A stretch of 64,000 nucleotides of DNA from Antedon mediterranea (Eukaryota; Echinodermata; Crinoidea; Comatulida; Antedonidae), in the NCBI RefSeq assembly GCF_964355755.1, contig NC_092680.1:7231001-7295000 (forward strand), given 5' to 3'. The position numbers were made by a program, and so were the translations under genes. The notes below the pieces were generated by a model that did no database searches, was not told the origin of the DNA, and saw nothing but the letters and a program-made list of their open reading frames with translations. Below are positions 53,416 to 64,000 of this stretch, piece by piece; positions within the stretch are counted from its first letter, which is position 1; each line of letters begins with the position of its first letter.

Positions 53416-54692
53416 CATTAGTAGTAAAATATATAGTATTAGAGTGATTATTGTACTCTAGTAGTATAGTAGATCTCTAGCCTAGTAGTTTCCAAAGCAA
53501 GTGTTCTGTAGTAAAAGTAAGTGTACACAGTATATCAGAACCTTCACATTAAGCCTGTTTTTCAACTAGAAAAAATTAGAAGAAAAAAAAAAATGCACTA
53601 CCGTTTCCAATAGCGCATAGCATTGATTTTCACTTAGTCACTTCCATTGTCTACTGAGCTGTTGGATTTGCATGAGTGCTCATGAGTGCATGACAACTCA
53701 TTTTCGGAAGCTCTTCGCAAAAACTAGGAACTGTTTAACCTACAGTTTTGATGAAGGAAATAAACTTTGTCGCATAAAAGAAATGTTGAAGATGGAAATA
53801 GGAATGCGTATAAGTTGGCGCTATTGATTTGCCTAGTGACAACAAGAAGTATCCTCTAGCATACAAATATCAGATTTATTGGTTCAGAATCTTAGATTTA
53901 AGAAGTGATTGTTGTCAAAATGATGCTACACATAATATGATAAATAAACTTTAGTTTCAAAAGTTTTCGATTCTTTTTGTCACTTTAAGTGTACAGTACT
54001 TGTATTTCATTTGATTTACATTTCACAGTCCCTGAAAAGAAGCACATAATACTGTAATGCACTACACTATGAAATCTTTAACAATTTATCTTAATCTAAA
54101 TTTCTTCTATGATTCTGTTAATACATTTTTTGTGATAAATAAAGTCATATAATAAATAACAATTCTGATACTATGAGATAACATGAAGCTTTGGTTAAAA
54201 AAGTAAGTCTAGAATAATTTTTTTTTTGTGACTTACCCCAATTTAATCGCTGTTGGGTATTTGCTTTGCTTGTAATTAATTTGTTACTCTACATTTTATC
54301 TTTCTTTAAAACATACCTACTTTTCCCCAAAGCCCGACTACATTAAAAGAAAATATACCATACACTAGTGATTAGTGGTAATTCTTATAGTAATAATGTA
54401 AATAGAAGTTGATAGTAATAGTGTTTTAATTAGCTCTAGGAAACGCACATCAATCCGAAAAGTATTACAATTTCTGTCATAAGCCGTAAATTAAAAATTG
54501 AAAAACAACAATACATTACTTTATACTTATTTACTATTTATAAGAATGTATTTGTCTCCTAATTTCTTGTTGTATTCAGTGCAAACAAAATTCCTTCTCA
54601 CTCTCTAAACTTTACATTGTATTAAAATATGACACAGTTGTTGTATATATAATTATTATCGTGTGCTATTGGCAATGCCAGTAATACAAGGT

Positions 54693-57600
54693 TCATTCAA
54701 AATAGACCCAAGAATCCTTCTCATATCCTTCGTGTACATGCTCCAATAGTACCTTCCGTCGACTTTCACAGTATCTATTGCAATAGTAATAAAAAAAGTA
54801 ATTATAAATATAAAATTTAAAAGGAAATCGGACATTAACCACGCAGGACAATAACCACGCAGGACAATAACCACGCAGGACAATAACCACGCAGGACAAT
54901 AACCAGGGCACCCAAGTTTGTCCTTTACCACTTTAACAATGGTTATGTGTGATTATTGTCTCGGTTGTTATTGACCCATTTACACTCATTTGAAAACTTC
55001 AGAAGAGATTGTAGTATTACATCACAACAACAATTAAACCTAAGAAATGGTAGTACAGTCAACTCTCCCAATACCGGACACCTTTGGGCTGGCCTAATAT
55101 GTCTGGTTTCCCAGGAAGTCTGGTATTCGGAATGTGTTTTTAATGATAAAAATGAAGTTGGATGAAAATCTGGTTTTTTTTGGAGTCCAGTTTTGGGAGA
55201 GTTGACTGTATCAGAATATAATCAATAATTAAAATACCAACCTTGATTTATCTTGCACCTTTTGCTTGATATCAATAATGGAATCTGATGTAATATCTCG
55301 TTCTAAATATTCTGATAAAAACTCAGTTGCGTTTTCTAAATCTTTCTGGTTCTCCTGAAAAAGCGAAATTAAATCTGACAATAGTGTTTTTTTTTTAAAT
55401 GAACAGAAATGTTTTAATTGAGTAGCATCAAATGAAGTATAGAGTTTCTTTTAAGAATACAGCTATTTACAAATACCATAGAGTAATAATAATGAACATA
55501 ATACTCCGGAGTGTATCCTTACTATCTGCAATGCAAAACTGTCACATGTTCAAAATCTAAACCGATAGTGTGTGTCTATAAACTGTTCTATTCTATGGCC
55601 AAAATCGAAGTGCTGCTTTTATCAAAGGCCTAACCTTTGACATGTAAAGTAGCAGATATATTACTTTAATACAGTAAGTGTGTTATAAAACAATGAATGT
55701 TTCATATTCATTGAATAGAGACAATAATTCCATTCATTGAAAGCCACACTGTTCTATTTAACCCAGCTATGCCTTGTTAAAGGGAATAATTAATCTCATG
55801 AAAATATTCTTCCATTCAACTCATAAAAACATTATTTGTATAACACTCCATGCAAATACAATGCATTATTCCATGCAAATAGAATTCAATGTATTAACCT
55901 CAAATATTATACTCTGGTTGTTTTTGCCAAGATAGAAAGCAAACACATAAGTATTCATTAGCGTAGAGCGGCATGAGACGAGAACATCAACAGCTTTCTT
56001 TAGAAACTGTACTTCAATCCATGACATGTTCATCTGCTGCATGTCTTCCATTTTAGTTTTAATCTTAGTATACAGCTGTAAAAACATATAATATAATTCA
56101 ACTCTCATTTATTCAAACTAAAATGGTATTGTAGAATAAACTGAATTACAACAAATTTACATTAAAAACTAGAAAGCCACTCCGAGAGTGCATACCTCCG
56201 CCTACTGTAAAATTGTTCTACATCAGATTTAGTCACCGGAAAGTGTGTGTCTTAATGCTGCATGTGAATTATATAAGCATGTGTATGTGTTTGGTGTAAA
56301 GGTTATGTAACCCGCCTTTCAACTAACAAAAGCTTCAGCCGACTAACAATAGAACAGAAACGCGAAAATCAAACGAGTGAATTTGAAAAGAAATAGGATT
56401 TTTAAACTACTCGTATCAAAAAACTTGTAAATTAAATCTAATTATGTTTTAAAATTACAAATCACAAAATATAACTCTTACCGCTTGTACAAAAATGAAG
56501 TTTTTTAGACAAGTAGTTCTCGAGAAAATACAATTTTAGTTTACTTGTTACTTTAAGACTGCTCACCGGCTTTTGAAATTTCTGTCCTATCTTTTAACAC
56601 TAGCAGGTGTGAAAAGTATATTTAAAAGTGGTCCAGAATTGGGACCATGGTCTTAAATGGTCCCAAAATTTAATGGAATGGTCCTTGACCACATATCTAT
56701 ATGTATATTCATTTTGGTAAAGATCTTGTATTTACTTTTTGAGTAATCCTGCTAACAAACAAACAAACAAACAAACACACGCTACCGATTACATATACCT
56801 CCTTGGCGGAGGTAAACTACACTGTACAAGTATAAAATAAATTTCATTTAAAAGTTAAAACACAAACAACTTTCAGATATAAGGTACATCATTTTTTAAA
56901 AATGTCCATATTTACATTCAAATCAATATACAATGTAAAAGTTCTATTCAAAATGTAAACATTTCATTTTGGTAATACTGTAATAATATTATTCCAATAA
57001 TTTGCCACCAATAAGATAAGATAATTTCGTCCACACGAAAAGTGAAAATAATCGGAACAATACAGCTATTTGTTGTTGTTTGGCAAAACTAAATAATATA
57101 TGGAGTGAGATGCTTAATCGGCGACAGAAGCGCTTGGCACATTTAAAGGGTCTTTCAGACCTGTTCCGGCACGGTTCCGGAAAATCCGATCGAACGTGAA
57201 TGTTTCGTTTTCACACGGCTACGCGCATATCCATTGGCGCATAGCCGCATGGAGTGTCGTGAAAACGGAACATTGATGTTCGATTCGCCGGACCAGAACC
57301 GTGCCGGAACAGGTGTGAAAAACCCTTAAAGCCTGTTTTCCTTTCGACATTATTCAACGCTATCGTCATTGATCGTTGAACAGTTCAAACGACAATCGTT
57401 TGAAAACGATCAAGTTGAAATGATAACCATAGCGAGTACCTTTTCCTGTAAATCGTTAACATTTCAATGTTTACGTAGAAGATTGCCGATTATTGTTAAT
57501 GATAGCATCGAATAACGTCGACAGGAAAACAGGCTTAAGCTATTTGAAACAAAAAAATATCAATTTATATTTTAAATAACTTTATACACGTACACCATTT

Positions 57601-60600
57601 AAAGTTTCTAATCATTATCAAGCATACCTTATTTTCAAACTTGAGACTTTGCATGTGATTCATGTAGCGATTACAATAGAAAAGGTATCTCTGCAATGCT
57701 GATCTGGATTTCTGCAATAAGACACAAACATTCCATAAAAATTTGCTGGAAACCATTGAAAATAGCAACTTTATATTGAAAAACAGTCACAAACAGCCGC
57801 CAAAAGTGTAGGGGCACATCTAGGCATTCCACAGACAAGAGGACTTTAAAACTCTTCTAGTTCCACTAGGATCTTTTCAGCCATTTTAACCGATTTACCC
57901 CGGTAAGCACTTAAAACGCTCACAAGGTTAAAAATCAAGGTAATTGTAAACAAATTGTCAAAAAATAAAAAGTAAATCGAATTTACATGCGAAGTTTGAT
58001 GTGCATGAATCAGAACAAAAAATTATACAAAATACTCAAAAATAAAATGCTTTCAAGTATATAAAAACAATTGTTGAAGTGAGTATGAAATAAATAAAAG
58101 AATATAACAGTTTTTCGAAGTACGCTGTTCGAAACGCGAAGGACGTAAAACCGTCTAAAATCCATCATTATTTGTAATAATCACTATTGTGAAGCTTGTA
58201 TACAATAAATATATAATAAATAAAGATTATTTATCAGTTACAGTGTCTTAATCGTAATAATTACATGTAATCGGAGAAAACTCGTAGCTGCGTCCTCCCG
58301 AGGGCCATGCCATGTTGTTTACCTTTGATATGTAATATGAACCCTGACATGTCAGATGCATTATGGGCATGAAATATTTTTTCAAACTCTCCGCAAAGGT
58401 CAGTTTTTTTAAGCCTAGCTTTTGACAAACATTTTGATACCAAACCTGTTTTGGTTTAAAAAATTTTTCTGATGCATTTTCGTCTAATTTTATGCAAGGT
58501 ACACATCTGAGATGGCGTACCAAGCTCCCAATAAACGCCAGTGCGCGTGAGAATGGCAAATTCCAAGTCGCTTTCAGGTTGTTTTTTTAAACATTCTTGC
58601 TGACCAAACAGCGGCTTCCAAGGCCTAGGCCCTATATGATCATTGTCGTATGGGTCCGTCTACTAATTTATTCATAATTTCGAAACCGGTCATTCATAAT
58701 GGTCTCATAAGTTTGGTCTTATTTTGAAGAGAAGAAATAGGTTCTGATGAAGAGGAGAAGAGTTAAAGGTAACCTAAGCATTCCACAGACAAATTAGCCA
58801 TGCCTTTTCTATTGTTAATTCACTTTTAAGTTCTGTCTACACTCTCAAATTTTATGGAACAAAAAATGTGATAGGGTCATGGTGATGTCATATCACTACT
58901 ATATTTGGGCACATCACATCTTTTTTTGTCAAACTAGTTTGATAGTGTAGACAGAGCTTTAGGCTTTTAGGCTACCAGGCTCATATCATGATCCTCCAAA
59001 TGTTCAACGAAACACAAATACTCAGTACGAGATCTTACTTCTTGATTATCTCTAGCTTTCTTTGCTTCATCTTCATCAAACCTATTGCAATTATACCTGC
59101 AACAAAACATACATAGTATTTTACTAATTATTCATCATCTTCTGCCTTATCCTAAAATAATAATAGTTCTTATATAGCACATATAAGCAAGCTGTCATGC
59201 ACTGCACATTATTAACCCTGGTCATTTTGTATCAAACACGTACAGTATGAAAACATACTCCCATAATCAAGCTAGTAATCAGTGCAAAGTTGTATCCATT
59301 TTATACACCTGGGTGGAGAGAGGCAAATGTAAGTAAAATGTTTTGCCTAAGTAAACAAGCAATGCGGCAAGAGTTGGATTTGAACCACGATCTCACGATC
59401 AGAAATCCAACATCCAACAGAACACACTGTACGACACGCCTCTCACATACAGTAAAGACGCTCCATGAACAATCCAAAATTCTATGTCATTAGTTTAGAG
59501 TAAGAACAGTTACGATGTTTGTGCTCATGCCTATTGCTACTTGCTTCTGGTTAAAGATACTTTTTTAAACTTGCCAAATAAATATTATTACTGTATATCC
59601 TAGTATAATCCCACTATCTGATGTACGTTATATACCGACACAACTGTATGATCAATTCCATTGTTGTTCAAGTATAATCACACTCCCTGATTTAGGCTAA
59701 ACACTGACACGAACAATCCCACTCACACAATTTAGTTCCCGGGACTATACTAGGTCATCATACAATATGATTATTAAATAATTAAAATCAATTTACCAAG
59801 AAGATCCATGAGGCTCCCAAGGACCTAAGCAAACCCAGCAAAAATCAGCCTGCGGAATAAAAACAACAATATATAATATAAATACTACAATATTTCATTG
59901 TCTATCTTTCTTCTTATTTTGACATAGTGTAGATATAACATAAAGGAAAAACACAAAGAGGAATTTCAGAAGCACAGCTAAACTGTGAAATCAAGTTACT
60001 TGCCTTGCAGCTCTGGTTACGACACACCATGTGATTGCAGCCGCCATCTTTCTCAATGGTCACATGACACTTGGGACATTCTTTGGTGTTTGCAGCTATC
60101 CAATTAGAAGTCTCGCTGTCATCATCACATTTCTTTATCCATTTTTTTAACCACTGAAAGAAAAATTCATGCAAAAATTAGCATCTAAGTTAAGTTTAAA
60201 AACAAATGTTATTTATAACTTCATGTTTAGCTTTTGACTGTACTGTACTGAATATCGCAAATAGTGAGTTAATTGTAAAAAGATAAAATTATTAAGGATG
60301 AAATGCAGAATCAATTATGGCCCTATGGTTGTCATTTTCAGACTTAAAATACATTTTTTACTGAATATTACAATCTATTTTTTTGTAATTTAATGTTTTA
60401 TTATCCTAGCCATCTTATGAAGTTTGTTGTTGTTTTTTTTTACTGTTATCTTTGGCTTGAAAAAGAATGAAATGAAGATGAAATCAGTGTAAATAAGCAA
60501 TTGTTAATAAATAATCAAATCACAAATGAAGATGAAATCAGTGTAAATAAGCAATTGTTAGTAAATAATCAAATCACAAATGAAGATGAAATCAGTGTAA

Positions 60601-61476
60601 ATAAGCAATTGTTAGTAAATAATCAAATCACAGTTATTCAATTATTTTACACAGTACAATTATTTATCACCAGTAAGATTGGATACGTCTTTACCACGTT
60701 GAAACACCGGTTTGCGTCAGATCACCGAAATTAAGCGAAGTTGGGCCTGGTTAGAGCTTGGATGGGAGACCATCTGGGAATATCGGGTACTGTATATGGA
60801 GCTGGGGTCATTTTGAAATCAGCATTGCTGGCTCTTATGGCAGCCCCTGCATTTAGTATCTGCCTTTCCTCTGGTCAAGGTGGGCACTGGACGAGAGAAA
60901 CCCTTGATCAATGTTAGGGCCAATCAAGTAGCTTTAAACAGTTCTGACTTTGTTTGTTTCAAACCTGTTAGTGGCGGTAATTATCACTGTTGGTTTCGAT
61001 TGAATAAAAAAATTAAAAAAAGAGTTAAGTAATAGTACTATAATAAGATTATATTTAATGCTGTTGTACTTACTATACATTTGACAGGATCATGCCACAT
61101 TTCACCACAGGAAAAGCTGTAAATAAAACCAAATTATTATTACTATTTTGACAAAATTACAAATTTAACAACAATTAAGAATAATAAATATTCTCAATCT
61201 TATCGAGGATTATAAACACCCTTTTCGAAAAAAAGTAAGCCTAGACTTGACGTGGTTTTTATTTAGTTTCAGTGAGGGAAAAAATTCTTTACAAAGACAT
61301 ACCAAAACTCATGATCACAACGGCATTTGACTGGTTTGACCTCATTATGGTTGACCTTGACAGCGTACGGACAATCAGGAGCTGGACACCATCGCATCAG
61401 ACGATTACAACCCACAAAACTCAATGTTATAAGGTGTTGATACTTTAACTTTACACGAGGCTCTTTAACTAGTTTC
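54693..61476 (-). CDS. ARIH1: ARIH1 (Ariadne-1) RBR E3 ubiquitin ligase, 3' part
   Basis: This RBR-type E3 passes ubiquitin through a catalytic Cys and works with neddylated cullin-RING ligases. Nine minus-strand exons are visible: 61476-61303, 61116-61074, 60153-60004, 59849-59797, 59096-59039, 57711-57628, 56075-55899, 55354-55242 and 54774-54693. All phases agree. They encode the end of RING1/IBR ([28 protein letters not shown]), RING2/Rcat ([20 protein letters not shown] with the catalytic Cys in GGCNHM), then the Ariadne domain ([64 protein letters not shown]). Similarity to human ARIH1 is very high. The UBA-like and RING1 exons must lie right of the window, so the gene is 5' partial. 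The intron after 60004 uses a GC donor (AAG|GCAAGT). Confidence 0.95.
54839..54902. repeat. 16-bp tandem repeat, four copies
   Basis: CCACGCAGGACAATAA is repeated four times head to tail in the last ARIH1 intron, with partial units on both sides. Too few copies and no distinct spacers, so it is a minisatellite. Confidence 0.9.
55056..55208. mobile_element. 153-bp TA-flanked pogo/Tigger-like MITE
   Basis: TA then CAGTCAACTCTCCCAATACC at the left; the right end reads TTTTGGGAGAGTTGACTG then TA. CAGT...ACTG ends plus a TA duplication fit pogo-like MITEs. It lies in the last ARIH1 intron. Confidence 0.85.
56168..56816. repeat. Dispersed repeat ending CCTCCTTGGCGGAGGTAA
   Basis: It starts near GCATACCTCCGCC and ends with (CAAA)n, CACACGCTACCG and CCTCCTTGGCGGAGGTAA. 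This 3' end is one I recognise as widespread in invertebrate genomes. It probably marks a non-autonomous element; the class is not certain. It lies in an ARIH1 intron. Confidence 0.55.
57147..57325. mobile_element. TTAA-flanked MITE, first of an adjacent pair
   Basis: The left end AGGGTCTTTCAGACCTGTTC continues to CGGCACGGTTC; the right end mirrors it as GAACCGTGCCGGAACAGGTG, then TGAAAAACCC. TTAA lies at 57143-57146 and 57326-57329. The central CGTTTTCAC/GTGAAAACG also pairs. It is a non-coding element in an ARIH1 intron. Confidence 0.8.
57330..57534. mobile_element. TTAA-flanked MITE, second of an adjacent pair
   Basis: The left end AGCCTGTTTTCCTTTCGACA and the right end GTCGACAGGAAAACAGGC mirror each other. 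TTAA is present at 57326-57329 and 57535-57538. The left TTAA is shared with the neighbouring element at 57147-57325, so the second insertion used the first element's target duplication. Confidence 0.85.
58829..58959. mobile_element. MITE, TGTCTACAC family (copy 2)
   Basis: Ends AGTTCTGTCTACACTCTCAA and TTTGATAGTGTAGACAGAGC are inverted copies. The body motifs match copy 1 at 4159-4319. It lies in an ARIH1 intron. Confidence 0.8.
59285..59445 (-). mobile_element. tRNA-derived SINE
   Basis: On the minus strand, GTGGTTCAAATCCAACTC (plus-strand 59371-59388) is a good B box. It is preceded by an A-box-like TGTCGTACAGTGTG and followed by a body ending CCACCCAGGTGTATAAAATGG, a form typical of marine-invertebrate tRNA-SINEs. 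It lies in an ARIH1 intron. The limits are approximate. Confidence 0.6.
60470..60631. repeat. 54-bp tandem repeat, exactly three copies
   Basis: Units start at 60470, 60524 and 60578, each with AAATGAAGATGAAATCAGTG at the front and CAATTGTTAGTAAATAATC later. Copies differ at one position. As 54 is a multiple of three, the array creates a repetitive 77-codon frame that is not a gene. Confidence 0.95.
60681..61020 (+). mobile_element. 5S rRNA-derived SINE (SINE3-like)
   Basis: 60681-60800 follows the eukaryotic 5S rRNA, including CCACGTTGAAACACCGG, GATCACCGAAATTAAGCGAA, GTTGGGCCTGGTTAG and CTTGGATGGGAGACCATCTG (the internal promoter region). It is followed by about 220 bp of non-5S body and an A-rich tail (AATAAAAAAATTAAAAAAAG). 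Several changes from the conserved 5S show that it is not a working rRNA gene. Confidence 0.88.
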
Positions 61477-61899
61477 CTGAAAGAAAACATTATCAACAAA
61501 CATTAACCTAGTGATTACTAACTAACTATGGAATTCACCATATGCCTATATGTAAATTTGAAAAAATATTTTATTACCTTGATACGACATTAAAACATTT
61601 TTTTATTTCAAGATACATGTACAGGAAAAAAAAATACAGAAAAAAACAGAGATACATACAATAAAAAATTTTTACAAAATATTAAAAAACTCTAACCATT
61701 TTCTTTCAAACTAGTCGGTTTTTCCTTTATGTCTTGAAATTAACTTGTCATGAAATGGGTTTTAAAAATTGTTCTAATAAAACTATAACCGTTTGATACT
61801 ATATGATCTAAAATATGGCTCCAAGATTTATAAGGATGCATAAATCTATAAAGTGTAATTGACAATTCATTATGCTGTACTGTGAGTTTCATATGTATT

Positions 61900-62850
61900 A
61901 TGTATTGTCCCCCTGAAAAAATAATTATTAAAACATTTTTTGTTGAATATGCCATTTCAATGTCACCTAATAGTTATCCACTATAGTTATCCACTTTGAC
62001 CAAAAATTAGATCGAAAAGAAAATGTATTTACCTAAAAAACTGTAATTTAATAAAGGCCAGGTGCGGGCAAAACATTTCTATTGATCATACATTCCAATA
62101 ATTATCGATCTATAGTTTCCCCTATGTTTCATAATTTTTGGGATTTTATTTGTATTACACGAACTTGTTGAAAATAAGCACTTTCTTATCAGTGGGGGGA
62201 TAGTTCAAATTACACAGTAAAATCTCTATTCTTTTGTACACAAATTTTGTAAATAGAGAGGCATTTTAAAAAGCTATGAAAAATAAACAGTGTGGTAAAA
62301 AATGTTATCAGATGACTAAATATAGGTAATATAACTTGAATATTACATTTCTGGTATTTTTATTCAACTTCAGATTTTTATTTTCATGCTATAGCAAAAA
62401 TTATCCACTGTATATCCACCATCTTTTTTGACTTGCTAGGGAGTCACCAAACATGTTATTACATTAGGTTTACTACCTAACTACTGAAAAAAGGTTTTCC
62501 TGGTTTTTATGGAAGAATTTTGCCAAATTTTGTATTTGACCATATTAAGGAAAATTCATGTTTTTTCGTCTTGATTTCTGTTACAAAGATTTGATTTATG
62601 TACAATTAACCAAATATTATATTTAAAATTCATGCCTGTACCTGAGCTTTAAAGCAAAAAATAGTCAAATTGGCTGCCAGCCAATGGGTTTTTGGTTGAA
62701 TTTAACCACTTATTTTGCCATTTTATAAGTGAAACCATTAATTTTTTCTGTTTTTTAAGTGATTAACTTTATTAAAACTACAAAATAATCTATTCAAAGT
62801 CTGATTTTATTAATTTTAATTTTTCATGTTTTTGGGGGACAATACATCTT
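61900..62850. mobile_element. Possible DNA transposon with TGTATTGTCCCCC ends
   Basis: The left end TGTATTGTCCCCCTGAAAAA is mirrored at the right by TTTTTGGGGGACAATACATC. Only about 15 bp of the ends pair well. The region 62640-62850 is shared, inverted, with the fragment at 36341-36600. No coding capacity is seen. Confidence 0.55.
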
Positions 62851-62856
62851 CAGGCC

Positions 62857-63000
62857 TCGAATTTTACCGCGGCCACCGCGGCCAGTGCCCTCCCAGTTGG
62901 CCTCAATGCCCTCGAAAATTAATAGCACCCACGGCCACTACTGGCCTGCCCTTTTTTTTGCGTTGGCCGCGAGTGCCCTTCCCGAGTTTTACCACAATAA
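62857..63000. repeat. GC-rich dispersed repeat piece
   Basis: CAGGCCTCGAATTTTACCGC begins a stretch with repeated GGCCAC/GTGGCC and AGTGCCC motifs. A mirrored, degraded CCGAGTTTTACC lies near its end. The start resembles hAT-type termini, but boundaries and duplication are not clear. Confidence 0.4.
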
Positions 63001-63404
63001 AAACCACTGAATTAGATAGAAAATAATGTCAAGAAGATTTGTTTACACGACTCGGACGAGACGCAAAACTATCGCCTGTCTTCGTTGCAAGGGGATTTCC
63101 CTAAACGCATTTATTAATACACAAACAGTAAACAAAACATCGAACATTGCAATAGGGGTAACCAAAACAATATCATCCCGGCCGCCGTGCGTGGTAAATC
63201 ATGGTATAGATAGTACATTAAAATACAGGGGTGTAAACTTTTAATAATCAAGCTAAAAACGTTCCTCGATCAGAGGTTACTGAAAGTATTAAAGTCGCAC
63301 AATAATCGAGCTAGCCGCCTTCGATAAAAAAAATTACATGCACTCCTAGCTAGCCTAGCCTATCCTCCCGCCGCCGATCCGGTCGAACACACGCAATTCA
63401 ATGC

Positions 63405-63555
63405 ATTGGGAAAACAATTCTATTTGACGCACACGCACCCTCTGATAAGAAATTTCACACACTACACACAACGTCGTGTGTGAGAGTACGCGCGAAGGAT
63501 CGGATCGTTGGAAAAACAATTCCTTTTGACGTACACGCACCCTCCTGAGAAGAAA
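63405..63555. repeat. Imperfect two-copy duplication, period about 103 bp
   Basis: TTGGGAAAACAATTCTATTT at about 63405 recurs as TTGGAAAAACAATTCCTTTT at about 63508. Both are followed by GACGNACACGCACCCTC. Confidence 0.75.
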
Positions 63556-64000
63556 ATACCATGTGCGTTCCTGCATGGTGTAGTCCATTATACGTGTAAA
63601 ATTAGGGGTGTTTACCTTTAGCACCAAAGTTAAACCTGCACCTCAACCCGAAGATCGTTGGAAGTATATCATATTTATATTTTATCGCACCCACCTCAAT
63701 CCAGCAGACAGATCATCGAAAAATCTTGTTTAACAACGTCGTACACTAAATTACCAAACGCGTTTTTACCGAATTCAAGGAAATGAATCAAGTCCAGAAT
63801 ACACGTGCCGAAGGCTAAACAGAGAGAGAAAGGGGTCGGTGTCCGTCCGTGTTTTGAATTCTTATAAATATGGATTATACAGTACTAACAAAAAAGCTTC
63901 AGAAATCGAAACTCGGAAAATAACTATAATTTATATTCTACTACATAATGTCATTGGCTTGATTTTTACCGTGGTTAACACTCTGTGTATGAATAGTTGT

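Larger units (their letters stand above)
51471..54692. other. Intergenic region between the second GH31 gene and ARIH1
   Basis: This holds the GH31 3' UTR (AATAAA at 51864-51869), a CT-rich microsatellite at about 52061-52079, a SINE-like element at 53220-53415 and otherwise AT-rich sequence. The end next to 54693 should contain the ARIH1 3' UTR. No further gene was recognised. Confidence 0.5.
61477..64000. other. ARIH1 intron and upstream sequence, right end of window
   Basis: No upstream ARIH1 exon (RING1 or UBA-like) was found here. The region holds a 950-bp repeat element, a GC-rich repeat at 62857-63000 and a duplicated segment at 63405-63555. The reading frames at 62826-63026, 63026-63244 and 63355-63627 lie in repetitive or CpG-rich DNA and show no domain. 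Confidence 0.5.

Noticed and set aside
54839-54902. CRISPR-like direct repeats
   Set aside because: The 16-bp units follow each other without spacers in an animal intron; a minisatellite explains them.
60501-60734. Repetitive 77-aa frame
   Set aside because: It is produced by the 54-bp tandem repeat and runs into the 5S-derived SINE.
60681-60800. Functional 5S rRNA gene
   Set aside because: There are several changes at conserved positions, a single copy, and fusion to a SINE body with an A-rich tail.
62826-63627. Several short frames near the right end, considered as upstream ARIH1 exons
   Set aside because: None encodes the RING1 or UBA-like motifs expected, and they lie in repeats or CpG-rich sequence.

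Overview
The window is AT-rich animal nuclear DNA: split genes with GT-AG introns, many short DNA transposons, SINEs and a non-LTR retrotransposon. A gustatory-receptor-like 7TM gene, MYORG-like GH31 genes, and the many marine-invertebrate-type repeats (including a dispersed AGGCCTA motif) suggest a marine deuterostome. An echinoderm is most likely, but I cannot prove the species. All gene models were built by hand from translated similarity and splice sites, without any database search.

Layout, left to right. 143-1263 (+): last three exons of RSL24D1. 5269-7652 (+): a complete four-exon gustatory-receptor-like gene. 10254-18009 (-) and 18686-26873 (+): two paralogous glycine-rich RRM proteins (CIRBP/RBM3 type), head to head across a 676-bp promoter interval. 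They share the same five-exon structure, 3' UTR and poly(A) signal, and a strikingly conserved intron block. 30901-34730 (+): a six-exon FASTK-family gene with a RAP domain. 35330-38161 (-): complete six-exon fructose-1,6-bisphosphatase, convergent with FASTK. 39152-40100 (+): a possible small three-exon gene of unknown function, divergent from FBP. 41437-43641 and 49491-51470 (+): two intronless GH31 MYORG-like glycosidases. The first has lost every visible active-site residue; the second keeps them. A broken non-LTR retrotransposon lies between them on the minus strand. 54693-61476 (-): the 3' nine exons of ARIH1 (IBR, RING2/Rcat and Ariadne domains); its 5' exons lie beyond the right edge.

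Mobile DNA fills introns and intergenic space. Two cases of a DNA transposon inside another are visible (20526-22945 and 27992-30226). There are TTAA-, TA- and 8-bp-TSD families, two MITE families present twice, tRNA-like SINEs and a 5S rRNA-derived SINE.

The genes do not form a pathway. The points most worth attention are the RNA-binding-protein pair, whose intron block is better conserved than its RRM exon, and the catalytically dead GH31 paralogue.
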